Source: Thermohalobaculum sp035512995
Lineage (GTDB): Bacteria > Pseudomonadota > Alphaproteobacteria > Rhodobacterales > Rhodobacteraceae
Direction of reading: 5' to 3'
NCBI GenBank assembly: GCA_035512995.1
Contig: DATKCY010000325.1
Coordinates: 1 to 21,491, forward strand
DNA length: 21,491 nucleotides
Every line of letters starts with the position of its first letter. Position 1 is the stretch's first letter. Shown piece after piece: positions 1 to 6,875 of the stretch. Made by a program: the position numbers and the translations under genes. Under the pieces are notes generated by a model, which did no database searches, was not told the origin of the DNA, and saw only the letters and a program-made list of their open reading frames with translations.

Positions 1-2
1 AG

Positions 3-680
3 GGCGAGACCCAGCAGGCCGAGGGCGAGGAGCCGGCCGAGGGCGAGAGCCAGCAGGCCGAGGGCGAGGAGCCGGCCGAGGGCGAGAGCCAGCAGGCCGA
101 AGGCGAGGAGCCGGCCGAGGGCGAGAGCCAGCAGGCCGAGGGCGAGGAGCCGGCCGAGGGCGAGAGCCAGCAGGCCGAGGCCGAGGTCGACGTCGACGTC
201 GATGAGGTCGAGTCCGAGGAGCTGGCGGCCGAGGTCGATGACGCGGCTCAGGAGACCGAGCAGACGACCGAGGAGATGGCTGCCGAGGGCGAGCAGACGA
301 CCGAGGAGGCCGTCGCGCAGACCGAGGAGGCTGCCCCCGAGGAAGAGCAGGTCGCGATGACCGAGACCACGGCCGAGACCGGTGCCCTGATGGTCGGTGA
401 CCTCACCGGTCAGGACGTCTTCAACGAGGCCGGCGAGGATCTCGGCGACCTCGAGCGGATCATCCGGCTGGACGGCCAGACCTGGGCCGTCATCAGCGCC
501 GGCGGGTTCCTCGGGATCGGCGACAAGGATATCCCGGTCGAGCTGGACCGCCTCTCGATCACCGAGGAGGGCATCATCGTCCAGGGGCTGACCGAGGAGC
601 AGATCGAAGCCGCCCAGGACGTCGACCTCGAGGGCGCCGAGGAGCTGCCGGCGGACGCAGAGCTGCAGACCGCGAACTGA
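3..680 (+). CDS. Acidic repeat-containing PRC-barrel domain protein (5' truncated)
   Basis: The reading frame is open from the window edge to a TGA at 678-680, so the start lies upstream and about 225 residues are visible. The first part (3-182) is built of near-identical 13-residue units (ESQQAEGEEPAEG) made mostly of Glu, Gln, Gly and Ala. A further acidic low-complexity linker follows (183-390), including a VDVDVD run. The C-terminal part (about 390-600) resembles a PRC-barrel: GDLTGQDVFNEAGEDLGDLE, then a strand-rich segment with WAVISAGGFLGIGDKDIPV. PRC-barrel proteins of this type in alphaproteobacteria are often exported and of unknown function; the fold also occurs in RimM and photosynthetic reaction centre subunit H. 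A signal peptide cannot be checked because the N-terminus is missing. The PRC call is by recognition of pattern; the function is unknown. Confidence 0.75.
   Translation, partial: GETQQAEGEEPAEGESQQAEGEEPAEGESQQAEGEEPAEGESQQAEGEEPAEGESQQAEAEVDVDVDEVESEELAAEVDDAAQETEQTTEEMAAEGEQTTEEAVAQTEEAAPEEEQVAMTETTAETGALMVGDLTGQDVFNEAGEDLGDLERIIRLDGQTWAVISAGGFLGIGDKDIPVELDRLSITEEGIIVQGLTEEQIEAAQDVDLEGAEELPADAELQTAN
6..182 (+). repeat. 39-bp in-frame minisatellite, four full copies plus a partial fifth
   Basis: Units start at 6, 45, 84 and 123, each 39 bp (13 codons); the fifth (162-182) breaks off after seven codons. Copies are nearly identical: the first has ACC in place of AGC at codon 2, and the third has GAA instead of GAG at 99-101. 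The array may continue upstream of the window. Because the unit is a multiple of three, copy-number change keeps the frame. Confidence 0.95.
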
Positions 681-707
681 GCCTCTGCGCTCCATCCGAG
701 CGTTCCG

Positions 708-739
708 CGCCGCGGCGGGTTTTCCCGCCGCGGCGTTTT
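708..739 (+). terminator. Rho-independent terminator after the PRC-barrel gene
   Basis: A perfect 12-bp G/C stem (708-719 pairs with 724-735) closes a TTTT loop and is followed directly by TTTT (736-739). It lies 28 bp after the stop codon at 680. This is the clearest intrinsic terminator in the window. Confidence 0.9.
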
Positions 740-911
740 CGTGTGCGCCGCGCGCACGGCCCCGCGGCGAAATTGCGAGAGCTGCGGGAATTCCCGGATG
801 CCGAGGCGTGCTTGCGGAGACGCCCGGCGCCCGGTGCGACATCCTGTTCGCAACACTGGCGGGATCGGTTAAGGTGATGCCGCGGTCTGGGGGGCGAGAC
901 GGGGGACGGGC

Positions 912-1094
912 GTGGAATCGAAGTATCCGGATGACAGTGGCATTGCGGTCGGCGACCTGCTCGATCCGACCAATCCGCTGGTGCTGTGGGTGGTCCTTCC
1001 CGCCGCCGTGCTCGCCGCGCTCGGGATGCGGCGGGGAGCGATCCTCTGGATCATGGCGTGCGTCATCTACACCGTGGTGACGCGGGTTCTTTGA
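912..1094 (+). CDS. Small putative membrane protein, 60 aa
   Basis: A 60-residue frame starting with GTG, preceded by a G-rich stretch (895-910) that could serve as ribosome binding site. Residues 1-21 are polar (MESKYPDDSGIAVGDLLDPT). The rest is hydrophobic with LVLWVVLPAAVLAALG (about 23-38) and GAILWIMACVIYTVVTRVL (about 42-60) separated by MRR, which suggests two short membrane spans or a hairpin. I do not recognise a family. It stands alone between the terminator at 739 and the cold-shock gene. The overlapping frames of similar length lack this pattern. It is plausibly real but unproven. Confidence 0.5.
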   Translation: MESKYPDDSGIAVGDLLDPTNPLVLWVVLPAAVLAALGMRRGAILWIMACVIYTVVTRVL

Positions 1095-1127
1095 GAGGTT
1101 GAGCGATCCCGTTCATGCGCGCGCTGA

Positions 1128-1156
1128 TTGAGTCTGCGTGCGCAACCGATTAGACT
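1128..1156 (+). promoter_or_regulatory. Candidate sigma-70-type promoter of the cold-shock gene
   Basis: TTGAGT (1128-1133), a 17-bp spacer, then TAGACT (1151-1156): four of six consensus matches in each box. It would give a 5' leader of roughly 90-95 nt before the ATG at 1256. Long leaders are usual for cold-shock mRNAs. Confidence 0.45.
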
Positions 1157-1255
1157 GCCATCCGCTTTGTGGAGTCGTCGCTCCCGTCGTGCAGGTGTGC
1201 TCGGCGGAGCCCCACGCGGGGCGCGCGCGGCGGCGGAAAACGTGCGGAGGCGCAT

Positions 1256-1462
1256 ATGCCCACCGGAAAGGTCAAGTGGTTCAATCAGGCCCGTGGCTTC
1301 GGCTTCATCCAGCCGGACGACGGCGGCAAGGACGTCTTCGTCCACATCTCGGAGATCAAGCGCGCCGGGATGGAGACGCTGGCCGAGGACCAGCCCGTGG
1401 TCTACGAGCTCTCGGAGAGCCGCGACGGCCGCTCGATGGCCGGAAGCCTGAGCGCAAGCTGA
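1256..1462 (+). CDS. Cold-shock domain protein, CspA family
   Basis: A 68-residue single cold-shock domain, the usual length for the family. CspA-type proteins are OB-fold RNA/ssDNA chaperones that melt mRNA structure in the cytoplasm. The RNP1 motif is visible at about residues 12-19 (ARGFGFIQ) and RNP2 at 27-31 (VFVHI), and the start MPTGKVKWFNQARGFGFI is characteristic. The ATG at 1256 was chosen over in-frame upstream codons because GCGGAGG (1244-1250) precedes it at good spacing and homology begins there. The gene stands alone, with a candidate promoter upstream and a hairpin downstream. Alphaproteobacteria carry several paralogues, so no numbered csp name is given. Confidence 0.95.
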   Translation: MPTGKVKWFNQARGFGFIQPDDGGKDVFVHISEIKRAGMETLAEDQPVVYELSESRDGRSMAGSLSAS

Positions 1463-1477
1463 CGCGGTCCGCCCGCA

Positions 1478-1499
1478 CCGCGGGGCCGAAGGCCCGCGG
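1478..1499 (+). terminator. Hairpin downstream of the cold-shock gene
   Basis: CCGCGGGGCC (1478-1487), GAA loop, GGCCCGCGG (1491-1499): a 9-bp stem with one bulged G. There is no T-run after it, so it is at best a weak intrinsic terminator or a 3'-end-stabilising hairpin. Confidence 0.45.
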
Positions 1500-1664
1500 C
1501 GCTATGGGACCCGTCGACCACCACCTTGAGTTGAGCCCCTGGCCGGACCTTCTACGTGAAGGACTGGTAATCGGGAGCATTGCGCGGTATTTTGCGGCAA
1601 AACTGAGGCGAATCGAGCGGTAGTCGAATCGGAGAGCGTCACCTGTGGGGAAAGGGTGCTGCCA

Positions 1665-1778
1665 ATGGAATTCCACACCGCCAGTATCTTCGGCATGTTC
1701 AGTCCGGAAGAGCTCTTTGCCGCCGCGGTGCTGATCCCGGTGATGCTGGGCGTCTGGATCGGTCTGAAGGCCTGGTAG
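1665..1778 (+). CDS. Candidate 37-aa hydrophobic microprotein
   Basis: ATG at 1665 to TAG at 1776-1778, preceded by GGGAAAGGG (about 1647-1656), a good purine-rich binding site. The product begins MEFHTASIFGMFSPEELFAA and contains one predicted membrane helix (about residues 18-35, ending VMLGVWIGLKAW). The C-terminal segment is reminiscent of the last helix of TauE/SafE (TSUP) transporters, so it could be a remnant, but I see no other TSUP-like sequence upstream. It lies in the 398-bp space between the cold-shock gene and the 3' end of gatA. It is a small real gene or a chance ORF; the ribosome binding site is the main argument for it. Confidence 0.4.
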   Translation: MEFHTASIFGMFSPEELFAAAVLIPVMLGVWIGLKAW

Positions 1779-1797
1779 CGCCGGAGCCGCGCACGGT

Positions 1798-1814
1798 CCC
1801 GGGCAGCGCCCGGG
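1798..1814. terminator. Short G/C hairpin between convergent genes
   Basis: CCCGGGC (1798-1804), AGC loop, GCCCGGG (1808-1814): a perfect 7-bp stem. A second possible stem pairs GGCGGCA (1822-1828) with TGCCGCC (1844-1850). Both lie just past the gatA stop (minus strand) and could end transcription from either side. No T-run is present. Confidence 0.4.
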
Positions 1815-1860
1815 GTAGCGTGGCGGCAGCGCCCGTCCGGCAGTGCCGCCCGCGACAGTC

Positions 1861-3348
1861 TCAGGCCCACCAGCGGGAGGGCTTCGCAACGAAGCCCGCC
1901 TGCCCCTCGAGCGCATGCGCGACGTTGAGGAGCGCATCCTCGCCCCACGGCCTGCCCATCACCTGCAGCCCGATCGGAAGCCCGTTCGAGGCGAGGTCCA
2001 CCGGAACCGCGCAGCTCGGCAGCCCGGCGAGGTTGACGGTCGCCGAGAACACGTCCTGCAGGTACATCTGCACCGGATCGCCGGTCAGCTCGCCGAGGCC
2101 GAAGGCCGGGGCGGGGGTGACCGGCGTCAGGATCGCGTCGATCTGCTCGAACGCCTGCTCGAAGTCGCGGCGGACGAGCGCGCGCACCTTCTGGGCGCGC
2201 AGGTAGTAGGCGTCGTAGTAGCCGGCCGACAGCACGTAGGTGCCGATCAGGATGCGCCGCCGGACCTCGGCGCCGAAGCCCTCGGCGCGGGTCTTCTCGT
2301 AGAACTCGACGACGCCGTCGCCCTGGTCGAGCCGGGCGCGGCGGCCGTAGCGGACACCGTCGTAGCGCGCGAGGTTCGAGGACGCCTCGGCCGGCGCGAT
2401 GATGTAGTAGGCGGGCAGCGCGTAGCGCGTGTGCGGCAGCGAGATGTCGACGATCTCGGCGCCGAGGTCGCGCAGCATCTCGGCGCCCCGCTGCCAGAGC
2501 GCGGCGGTCTCGTCGCCCAGCCCCTCGCGGTACTCGCGCGGCAGGCCGATGCGCCGGCCGCGGACGTCGCCGGTCAGCGCCGCCTCGTAGTCGGGGACGG
2601 GGATGTCGGCCGAGGTCGAGTCGGCCGGGTCGTGGCCGGCCATCGCCTGGAGCATGATCGCGGCGTCGCGGACGGTCTTCGCCATCGGCCCCGCCTGGTC
2701 GAGCGAGGAGGCGAAGGCGATGATGCCGAGGCGCGAGCAGCGGCCGTAGGTCGGCTTGATGCCGACGATGCCGTTGAAGGCGGCCGGCTGGCGGATCGAG
2801 CCGCCGGTGTCGGTGCCGGTGGCGCCGAGGCAGAGGTCGGCCGCGACCGCCGCCGCCGAGCCGCCCGACGAGCCGCCGGGGGTGATCGGCGCGGTGTCGC
2901 CCGTGCGCCGCCAGGGCGAGACGGCGGGGCCGTAGACCGAGTGCTCGTTCGAGCTGCCCATGGCGAACTCGTCCATGTTGAGCTTGCCGAGCATGACGGC
3001 GCCCGCGTCCCAGAGCTTCGCCGTGACGGTGGATTCGTAGGGCGGGCGGAAGCCCTCGAGGATCCGGGAGGCGGCCTGCGAGGGCACGTCGGCGGTGCAG
3101 TAGACGTCCTTGATGCCGAGGGGGATGCCGAGGAGGGGCCCGTCGGCGCCCTCCGCCCGCCGCCGGTCCGCCGCGTCGGCCATGGCGAGCGCCCTGTCCG
3201 CCGTCACCGCGACGAAGGCGTTGAGCGCGCCCGCGCCCTCGATCTCGGCGAGGCAGGCCTCGGTGATCTCGCGCGAGGTCACCTCGCCCGCGCGCAGGCG
3301 CTCGCGGGCCTCGGCGATCGTGAGCCGGCCGAGCGGTTCGGCGCTCAT
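1861..3348 (-). CDS. gatA: Asp-tRNA(Asn)/Glu-tRNA(Gln) amidotransferase subunit A
   Basis: GatA is the glutaminase subunit of the GatCAB complex, which releases ammonia from glutamine and passes it to GatB to convert Glu-tRNA(Gln) and/or Asp-tRNA(Asn) to the amidated forms. The 495 residues match the family's usual length. The amidase-signature catalytic set is present: Lys80 in GIPLGIKDVYC, Ser160 (the cis-Ser) in TPGGSSGGS, and Ser184 (nucleophile) in TDTGGSIRQPAAFNG. The start overlaps the gatC stop by 4 nt (ATGA), indicating translational coupling. gatB is not in the window, which is common in alphaproteobacteria. Confidence 0.97.
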   Translation of the reverse strand: MSAEPLGRLTIAEARERLRAGEVTSREITEACLAEIEGAGALNAFVAVTADRALAMADAADRRRAEGADGPLLGIPLGIKDVYCTADVPSQAASRILEGFRPPYESTVTAKLWDAGAVMLGKLNMDEFAMGSSNEHSVYGPAVSPWRRTGDTAPITPGGSSGGSAAAVAADLCLGATGTDTGGSIRQPAAFNGIVGIKPTYGRCSRLGIIAFASSLDQAGPMAKTVRDAAIMLQAMAGHDPADSTSADIPVPDYEAALTGDVRGRRIGLPREYREGLGDETAALWQRGAEMLRDLGAEIVDISLPHTRYALPAYYIIAPAEASSNLARYDGVRYGRRARLDQGDGVVEFYEKTRAEGFGAEVRRRILIGTYVLSAGYYDAYYLRAQKVRALVRRDFEQAFEQIDAILTPVTPAPAFGLGELTGDPVQMYLQDVFSATVNLAGLPSCAVPVDLASNGLPIGLQVMGRPWGEDALLNVAHALEGQAGFVAKPSRWWA

Positions 3349-3632
3349 TCCACCACCTTCGGCACGACGAAGAAGCCGTCCCGCGTCTCGGGCGCGTTCC
3401 TGAGCACGTCGTCCCGCCGGTCGCCCTCGGTCGCCTCGTCGGCGCGGCGCCTGAGCGTCCTCGGGGTCGCCGTGGTCATCGGCTCGACGCCCTCGATGTC
3501 GACCTCGTTCAGCTGCTCGATCCAGCCGAGGATGCCGTTCAGCTCCCCGGCGAGGGCGGCGAGCTCCTCCTCCTCGACCGCAATGCGCGAGAGATGGGCG
3601 ATCCGCCGGACGGTATCGGTGTCGATCGGCAT
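3345..3632 (-). CDS. gatC: Asp-tRNA(Asn)/Glu-tRNA(Gln) amidotransferase subunit C
   Basis: GatC is the small subunit that stabilises the GatA-GatB interface. The 95 residues fit the family, with the typical start MPIDTDTVRRIAHLSRIAV, the LNGILGWIEQLNEVDIEGVEP segment in the middle, and the conserved C-terminal pattern LRNAPETRDGFFVVPKVVE. The ATG at 3632 was chosen over a longer frame to 3788 because homology starts there and GAGG lies just upstream on the minus strand. First gene of the gatCA operon. Confidence 0.96.
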   Translation of the reverse strand: MPIDTDTVRRIAHLSRIAVEEEELAALAGELNGILGWIEQLNEVDIEGVEPMTTATPRTLRRRADEATEGDRRDDVLRNAPETRDGFFVVPKVVE

Positions 3633-3665
3633 GGGGCCTCGGGGGAAGCGGGTGGGTCCGCCGAG

Positions 3666-3695
3666 CCTATAAGCGAGAGGGCGGGGCAGCCGCAA
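3666..3695 (-). promoter_or_regulatory. Candidate gatCA promoter
   Basis: Read on the minus strand: TTGCGG (3690-3695), an 18-bp spacer, then TATAGG (3666-3671). It lies about 35 bp upstream of the gatC start, in the 145-bp space shared with the divergent hydrolase gene. The -35 box is weak. Confidence 0.4.
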
Positions 3696-3777
3696 GGCCC
3701 CGGCCGGGCCGGAGGAGGCTTGCAGGCAGCGCCGCCCGCGCCACCATCCGGGCCGGACAGAGAGGAGGAGACGCGAC

Positions 3778-4470
3778 ATGAAGATCACCTGGCTCGGCCA
3801 TTCCTCGTTCCGGATCGAGATCGCGGATCAGGTGCTGCTGCTCGACCCGTGGCTCGAGGGGAATCCCGTGTTCGACCAGACCCGGACCGACGAGGTGCTG
3901 GCGGGGGCGACCCACATCCTGCTGACGCACGCGCATTTCGACCATGCCTCCGAGGTGGCGGCGGTGGCGAAGAAGACCGGCGTGCCGGTCGCCGGCATCT
4001 TCGACTTCGTCTCATGGATCACGGAGAAGGAGGGGATCGAGGGCGTGGGCTTCAACAAGGGGGGCACGATCCGGATCGGCGAGGTCGCGGTGACGATGGT
4101 CAACGCCGAGCATTCCTCGTCGTTCGGAGGGCCGGACGGGCCGGTCTATGGCGGCGCCGAGGCCGGCTTCATGATCGCGGGCGAGGGCAGGACGCTCTAT
4201 GTCGCCGGCGACACCGACGTGATGGCGGACATGGGGGTGTTCGCCGAGCTGCACGCGCCCGACTTCGCGATCCTGCCGATCGGCGGGCACTTCACGATGG
4301 ATGCCAAGCGCGCGACGTTCGCTGCGAAGAAGTTCTTCGACTTCAAGGCGGTGATCCCGTGCCATTACAAGACGTTCGACCTGCTGGCGCAGTCGGCGGA
4401 CGAGTTCGTGCGGCTGATGCACCCGGTGACGGTGCACGCGCCCGAGGTGATGGGGACGGTCGAGCTCTGA
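3778..4470 (+). CDS. UPF0173-family metal-dependent hydrolase (metallo-beta-lactamase fold)
   Basis: 230 residues, full length for the UPF0173/UlaG-like metallo-beta-lactamase group. Metal ligands are visible: the THAHFDH motif with His51, His53, Asp55 and His56; His112 in NAEHSS; Asp145 in AGDTD; and His171/His196 in GGHFTMD and IPCHYKTF. The N-terminal MKITWLGHSSFRIE is typical of the family. The enzyme is cytoplasmic (no signal peptide) and its substrate is unknown. A strong GAGGAGGAG ribosome binding site lies upstream of the ATG. The gene is divergent from gatCA and ends 3 bp from the stop of the convergent tadE gene, with no terminator between them. Confidence 0.92.
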   Translation: MKITWLGHSSFRIEIADQVLLLDPWLEGNPVFDQTRTDEVLAGATHILLTHAHFDHASEVAAVAKKTGVPVAGIFDFVSWITEKEGIEGVGFNKGGTIRIGEVAVTMVNAEHSSSFGGPDGPVYGGAEAGFMIAGEGRTLYVAGDTDVMADMGVFAELHAPDFAILPIGGHFTMDAKRATFAAKKFFDFKAVIPCHYKTFDLLAQSADEFVRLMHPVTVHAPEVMGTVEL

Positions 4471-4473
4471 GCC

Positions 4474-4872
4474 CTATTCGAGCGGCACGCGGCGGGTGTG
4501 GTCGAGCGTGATCCGGTCGACCACCAGGAGCGGGGTGACGAGCGCGATGTCGTGCTCGAGGCTGATCGTCCGGAAGCCGATGCCGCTCTCGCTCGCGGTG
4601 CCGAGCGTCACCGTCAGCTGGTCGTCGGGGGCCGCGAGGAATGCCTCGTGGACGGCATCGGTCACGGCGGCGTCGCTGGCGGCGTTGTCGATGAGGATGA
4701 CGCGGGCGCCGACATCGGCCGCCCCGATCAGGTTGTTGCGCGTGTAGAGCACCCGTCCGAAGTCGACGATGCCGACCAGCAGCAGCACGAGCGGCACCAG
4801 GATCAGCGCCATCTCGACGGCCGCGGCGCCGCGCTGGTCGGCCAGCCCCCGCCTGAGCGTGCGCAGGATCAT
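4474..4872 (-). CDS. TadE-like pseudopilin (second copy)
   Basis: 132 residues. The N-terminus MILRTLRRGLADQRGAAAVE is a short basic segment followed by Gly15 and, five residues later, Glu20, then the hydrophobic helix MALILVPLVLLLVGIVDFGRVLY. This is the class III prepilin-like pattern of TadE-family pseudopilins, which are cleaved by the TadV/CpaA peptidase and assist Flp pilus assembly in the inner membrane. The remainder (43-132) is a small periplasmic domain. The start at 4872 overlaps the stop of the upstream tadE-like gene (ATGA), so the two are coupled. The longer frame through the upstream gene is rejected. Last gene of the cpaB-cpaE-tadE-tadE unit. Confidence 0.88.
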   Translation of the reverse strand: MILRTLRRGLADQRGAAAVEMALILVPLVLLLVGIVDFGRVLYTRNNLIGAADVGARVILIDNAASDAAVTDAVHEAFLAAPDDQLTVTLGTASESGIGFRTISLEHDIALVTPLLVVDRITLDHTRRVPLE

Positions 4873-5348
4873 CGGATCTGGACCTTCGCCTCCGCCTCGA
4901 GCGCCATCGCGGGCAGGACCATGCCCGGATACTCCCGCGCCCCCTCGAGGCGGTAGAAGATGCCCGGGGCGCCGCCGTCGGCGCACGGGTTCGTGCAGAC
5001 GACGGCGACGCCGGTGTCGGCCGGGCAGGCGCAGTAGCGCTCGACCGTCAGCGTGAACTCGACGCCGGGCGCGAAGTCGTCCTCGGCCGACGCCTCGACG
5101 ACGGTGCGCACCGCGGCCGCGCCCGGGTCGCTCATCGCCGCCTGCGCGCCGCCGCGGAGCAGGCGGTCCATCGTCATGCGCTCGTAGAGCGCGAGGCCGA
5201 GGTCGAGCGTGGCGGCGGCGGCGAAGAAGAGGAACGGCGCGAGCAGCGCGAACTCGATCGCGGAGACGCCGTGCTCGTCGCGGACGAACCGGCGGAGGCA
5301 CGCGGCCGTGCCCCCGGCGCCTCGGGGGAGGGGGACGAACGCGGTCAT
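4869..5348 (-). CDS. TadE-like pseudopilin (first copy)
   Basis: 159 residues. After a 26-residue N-terminal segment comes HGVSAIEFALLAPFLFF: Gly27 followed at +5 by Glu32, then a membrane helix to about residue 54, as in TadE/TadF proteins. The C-terminal periplasmic part has four Cys (106, 108, 118, 122; YCACPADTGVAVVCTNPC), which could form two disulfides. The start (5348) overlaps the cpaE stop by 4 nt (ATGA). Expected role: minor pseudopilin of the Flp pilus. It differs from its neighbour in the cysteine cluster and the longer N-terminus. Confidence 0.87.
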   Translation of the reverse strand: MTAFVPLPRGAGGTAACLRRFVRDEHGVSAIEFALLAPFLFFAAAATLDLGLALYERMTMDRLLRGGAQAAMSDPGAAAVRTVVEASAEDDFAPGVEFTLTVERYCACPADTGVAVVCTNPCADGGAPGIFYRLEGAREYPGMVLPAMALEAEAKVQIR

Positions 5349-6829
5349 GCCCGCCCCCCGAGCAGGAGACGTCGCGCCCAGCCGCCGATGCCGCTCCGCT
5401 CGCCCTTCCCGACCTTCTGGCCGGTGAGCGTCCAGGCGAGCTGCCGGAAGGGCTGCGCCGTGCCGGAGGAGGCGAGCGCGACCGGTTTCCCCTGCGCGCT
5501 CGCCTGGCTGAAGGCGACGGGATCGAAGGGCACGCGCGCCGCCGGCTCGAGGTCGAGCACGCGCTTCAGGTCCTCCTCGGACAGCTCCTTCCGCTTCGGC
5601 TGGCCGAAGCCGTTCAGCACCAGCCGCGGCGGCGCGTCGTTCTGGCGTGCGGGTTTCAGCGTCGAGACCATGTTGCGCGCGTTGCGGAGCGCGGCGAGGT
5701 CGGGGGTCACGGTCAGTACGATCTCGTCGGCCGCGAGCAGGGCCCTGCGCACGGCCGGCGACCACTCGCTCGGCAGATCGAGCAGCAGATGCGGCGTCGT
5801 CGAGCGGGCCGTGTCGATCAGCCGGGCGACCGCGTCGGGATCGGTCAGCGGCGCCTCGCCGAGCTTGCAGGGCGCCGCCAGCACACCGAGGCGGTCGTCG
5901 TAGGCCGTGGTCAGCCGGTCGAGCAGGGTCGCGTCGAGGCGCTCGCCTTCCTCCAGCGCCTCGAGCACGCCCTGCGCGGGCTCGAGATTGAGCTCGAGCG
6001 CCGCGGTCCCGAAATGGACGTCGAGGTCGATCAGCAGGGCGGAGGCGTGGCAGTGGTGCCCCATCGCCGAGGCGACGTTCAGCGCGACGGTCGAGGAGCC
6101 GGCGCCGCCGCGCGCGCCGATGAAGGCCACGACCTTGCCGAGCCGCTCCGCCGCGCCTTCCTGGAAGAGCTGGCCGATCGCCTCGATCAGCGCGATCGGC
6201 TCGACCGGCGCGACGAGGTAGTCGCCGACCCCGAACTTCAGGAGCTGCCGGTAGAGGCGGACGTCGTTGACGTGCCCGATGAGGATCACGCGCATGCCGG
6301 GGGGGCACTGCTCGGCCAGCTGCTCGAGCGCCTGGAAGAGTTCCTCGCCCGCGAGCCGGCTCTCGACGATGACGAGCTCGGCCGGCGCTTCCTCGCGGAA
6401 GGCCTTCGCCGCCGTGCGGATGTCGCCCTCGTTCACCTCGAGCGAGGCGCGCATCATGCGCCGGTCGCCCTGGACCTCGGCGAGCGCCTTGCGGATGGCG
6501 TCGTCCTCGACGAACGCCTCGGCCGTGATGCGCGGGATGAAGACGGTGCCGCCGGCTGAGGGCTCGGCGGGCGGCCTCTCTGCCGGCCTCTCTGCCGGCC
6601 GCTCCTGCTCGCGGGCCTGCTCGCGGGCGTCCGCAGGGGGCGGCGCGGTCTTGCGCCGCGGCGTCGCGGCCTCGTCCCCACCCGGCGCCTCGTCCCCACC
6701 GGGCGCCTCGTCCCCACCGGGCGCCTCGTCCACCGGATCGTCCGCCGGCTCGGCGGTCGTGGCATCGTCGCCTTCCGCGAGCCTCTGCTTGCGGGCGAGC
6801 GCGTCCTCATCCTGTTGCCTGTCGCTCAT
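5345..6829 (-). CDS. cpaE: CpaE/TadZ-type pilus localisation ATPase-like protein
   Basis: 494 residues. CpaE/TadZ is a ParA/MinD-like protein that places the Tad machine at the cell pole or membrane. Residues 1-95 are low-complexity and charged, with three DEAPGG repeats (34-51) and PAER repeats. Residues about 96-225 form a receiver-like domain (AELVIVESRL, MRVILIGHVND). Residues 230-470 are the ATPase-like domain with FIGARGGAGSSTVALN (236-251), LLIDLDVHFG (265-274) and LLLDLPSEWSP (348-358). Both Walker-A lysines are replaced (Arg240 and Ser245). The ATG at 6829 was preferred to 6847 or 6913 because GGGAAGG lies 9 nt upstream. It starts 46 bp after cpaB and overlaps the next tadE gene by 4 nt. 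Confidence 0.9.
   Translation of the reverse strand: MSDRQQDEDALARKQRLAEGDDATTAEPADDPVDEAPGGDEAPGGDEAPGGDEAATPRRKTAPPPADAREQAREQERPAERPAERPPAEPSAGGTVFIPRITAEAFVEDDAIRKALAEVQGDRRMMRASLEVNEGDIRTAAKAFREEAPAELVIVESRLAGEELFQALEQLAEQCPPGMRVILIGHVNDVRLYRQLLKFGVGDYLVAPVEPIALIEAIGQLFQEGAAERLGKVVAFIGARGGAGSSTVALNVASAMGHHCHASALLIDLDVHFGTAALELNLEPAQGVLEALEEGERLDATLLDRLTTAYDDRLGVLAAPCKLGEAPLTDPDAVARLIDTARSTTPHLLLDLPSEWSPAVRRALLAADEIVLTVTPDLAALRNARNMVSTLKPARQNDAPPRLVLNGFGQPKRKELSEEDLKRVLDLEPAARVPFDPVAFSQASAQGKPVALASSGTAQPFRQLAWTLTGQKVGKGERSGIGGWARRLLLGGRA
6672..6731 (-). repeat. Three 18-bp repeats in cpaE (DEAPGG units)
   Basis: The coding strand repeats an 18-bp unit three times (positions approximate), giving DEAPGG x3 at residues 34-51. 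A shorter 12-bp duplication (CTCTCTGCCGGC units, about 6577-6600) encodes the nearby PAER repeats. All units are multiples of three. Confidence 0.85.
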
Positions 6830-6875
6830 CGCGTCTGGCCTTCCCATCCGTGCTGCGGTTCGGCCGGGCCGGGCG

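Noticed and set aside
1..200. Possible CRISPR array because of regular repeats
   Set aside because: The repeats are contiguous, in frame and without spacers; this is a coding minisatellite.
410..856. 148-residue minus-strand frame across the first terminator
   Set aside because: It crosses a clear plus-strand terminator and is antisense to the PRC-barrel region, with no motif.
1843..3672. 609-residue plus-strand open frame opposite gatA
   Set aside because: It is antisense to a gene with intact catalytic motifs, is Arg/Gly/Ala/Val/Asp-rich without any domain, and is explained by high GC3 removing stop codons.
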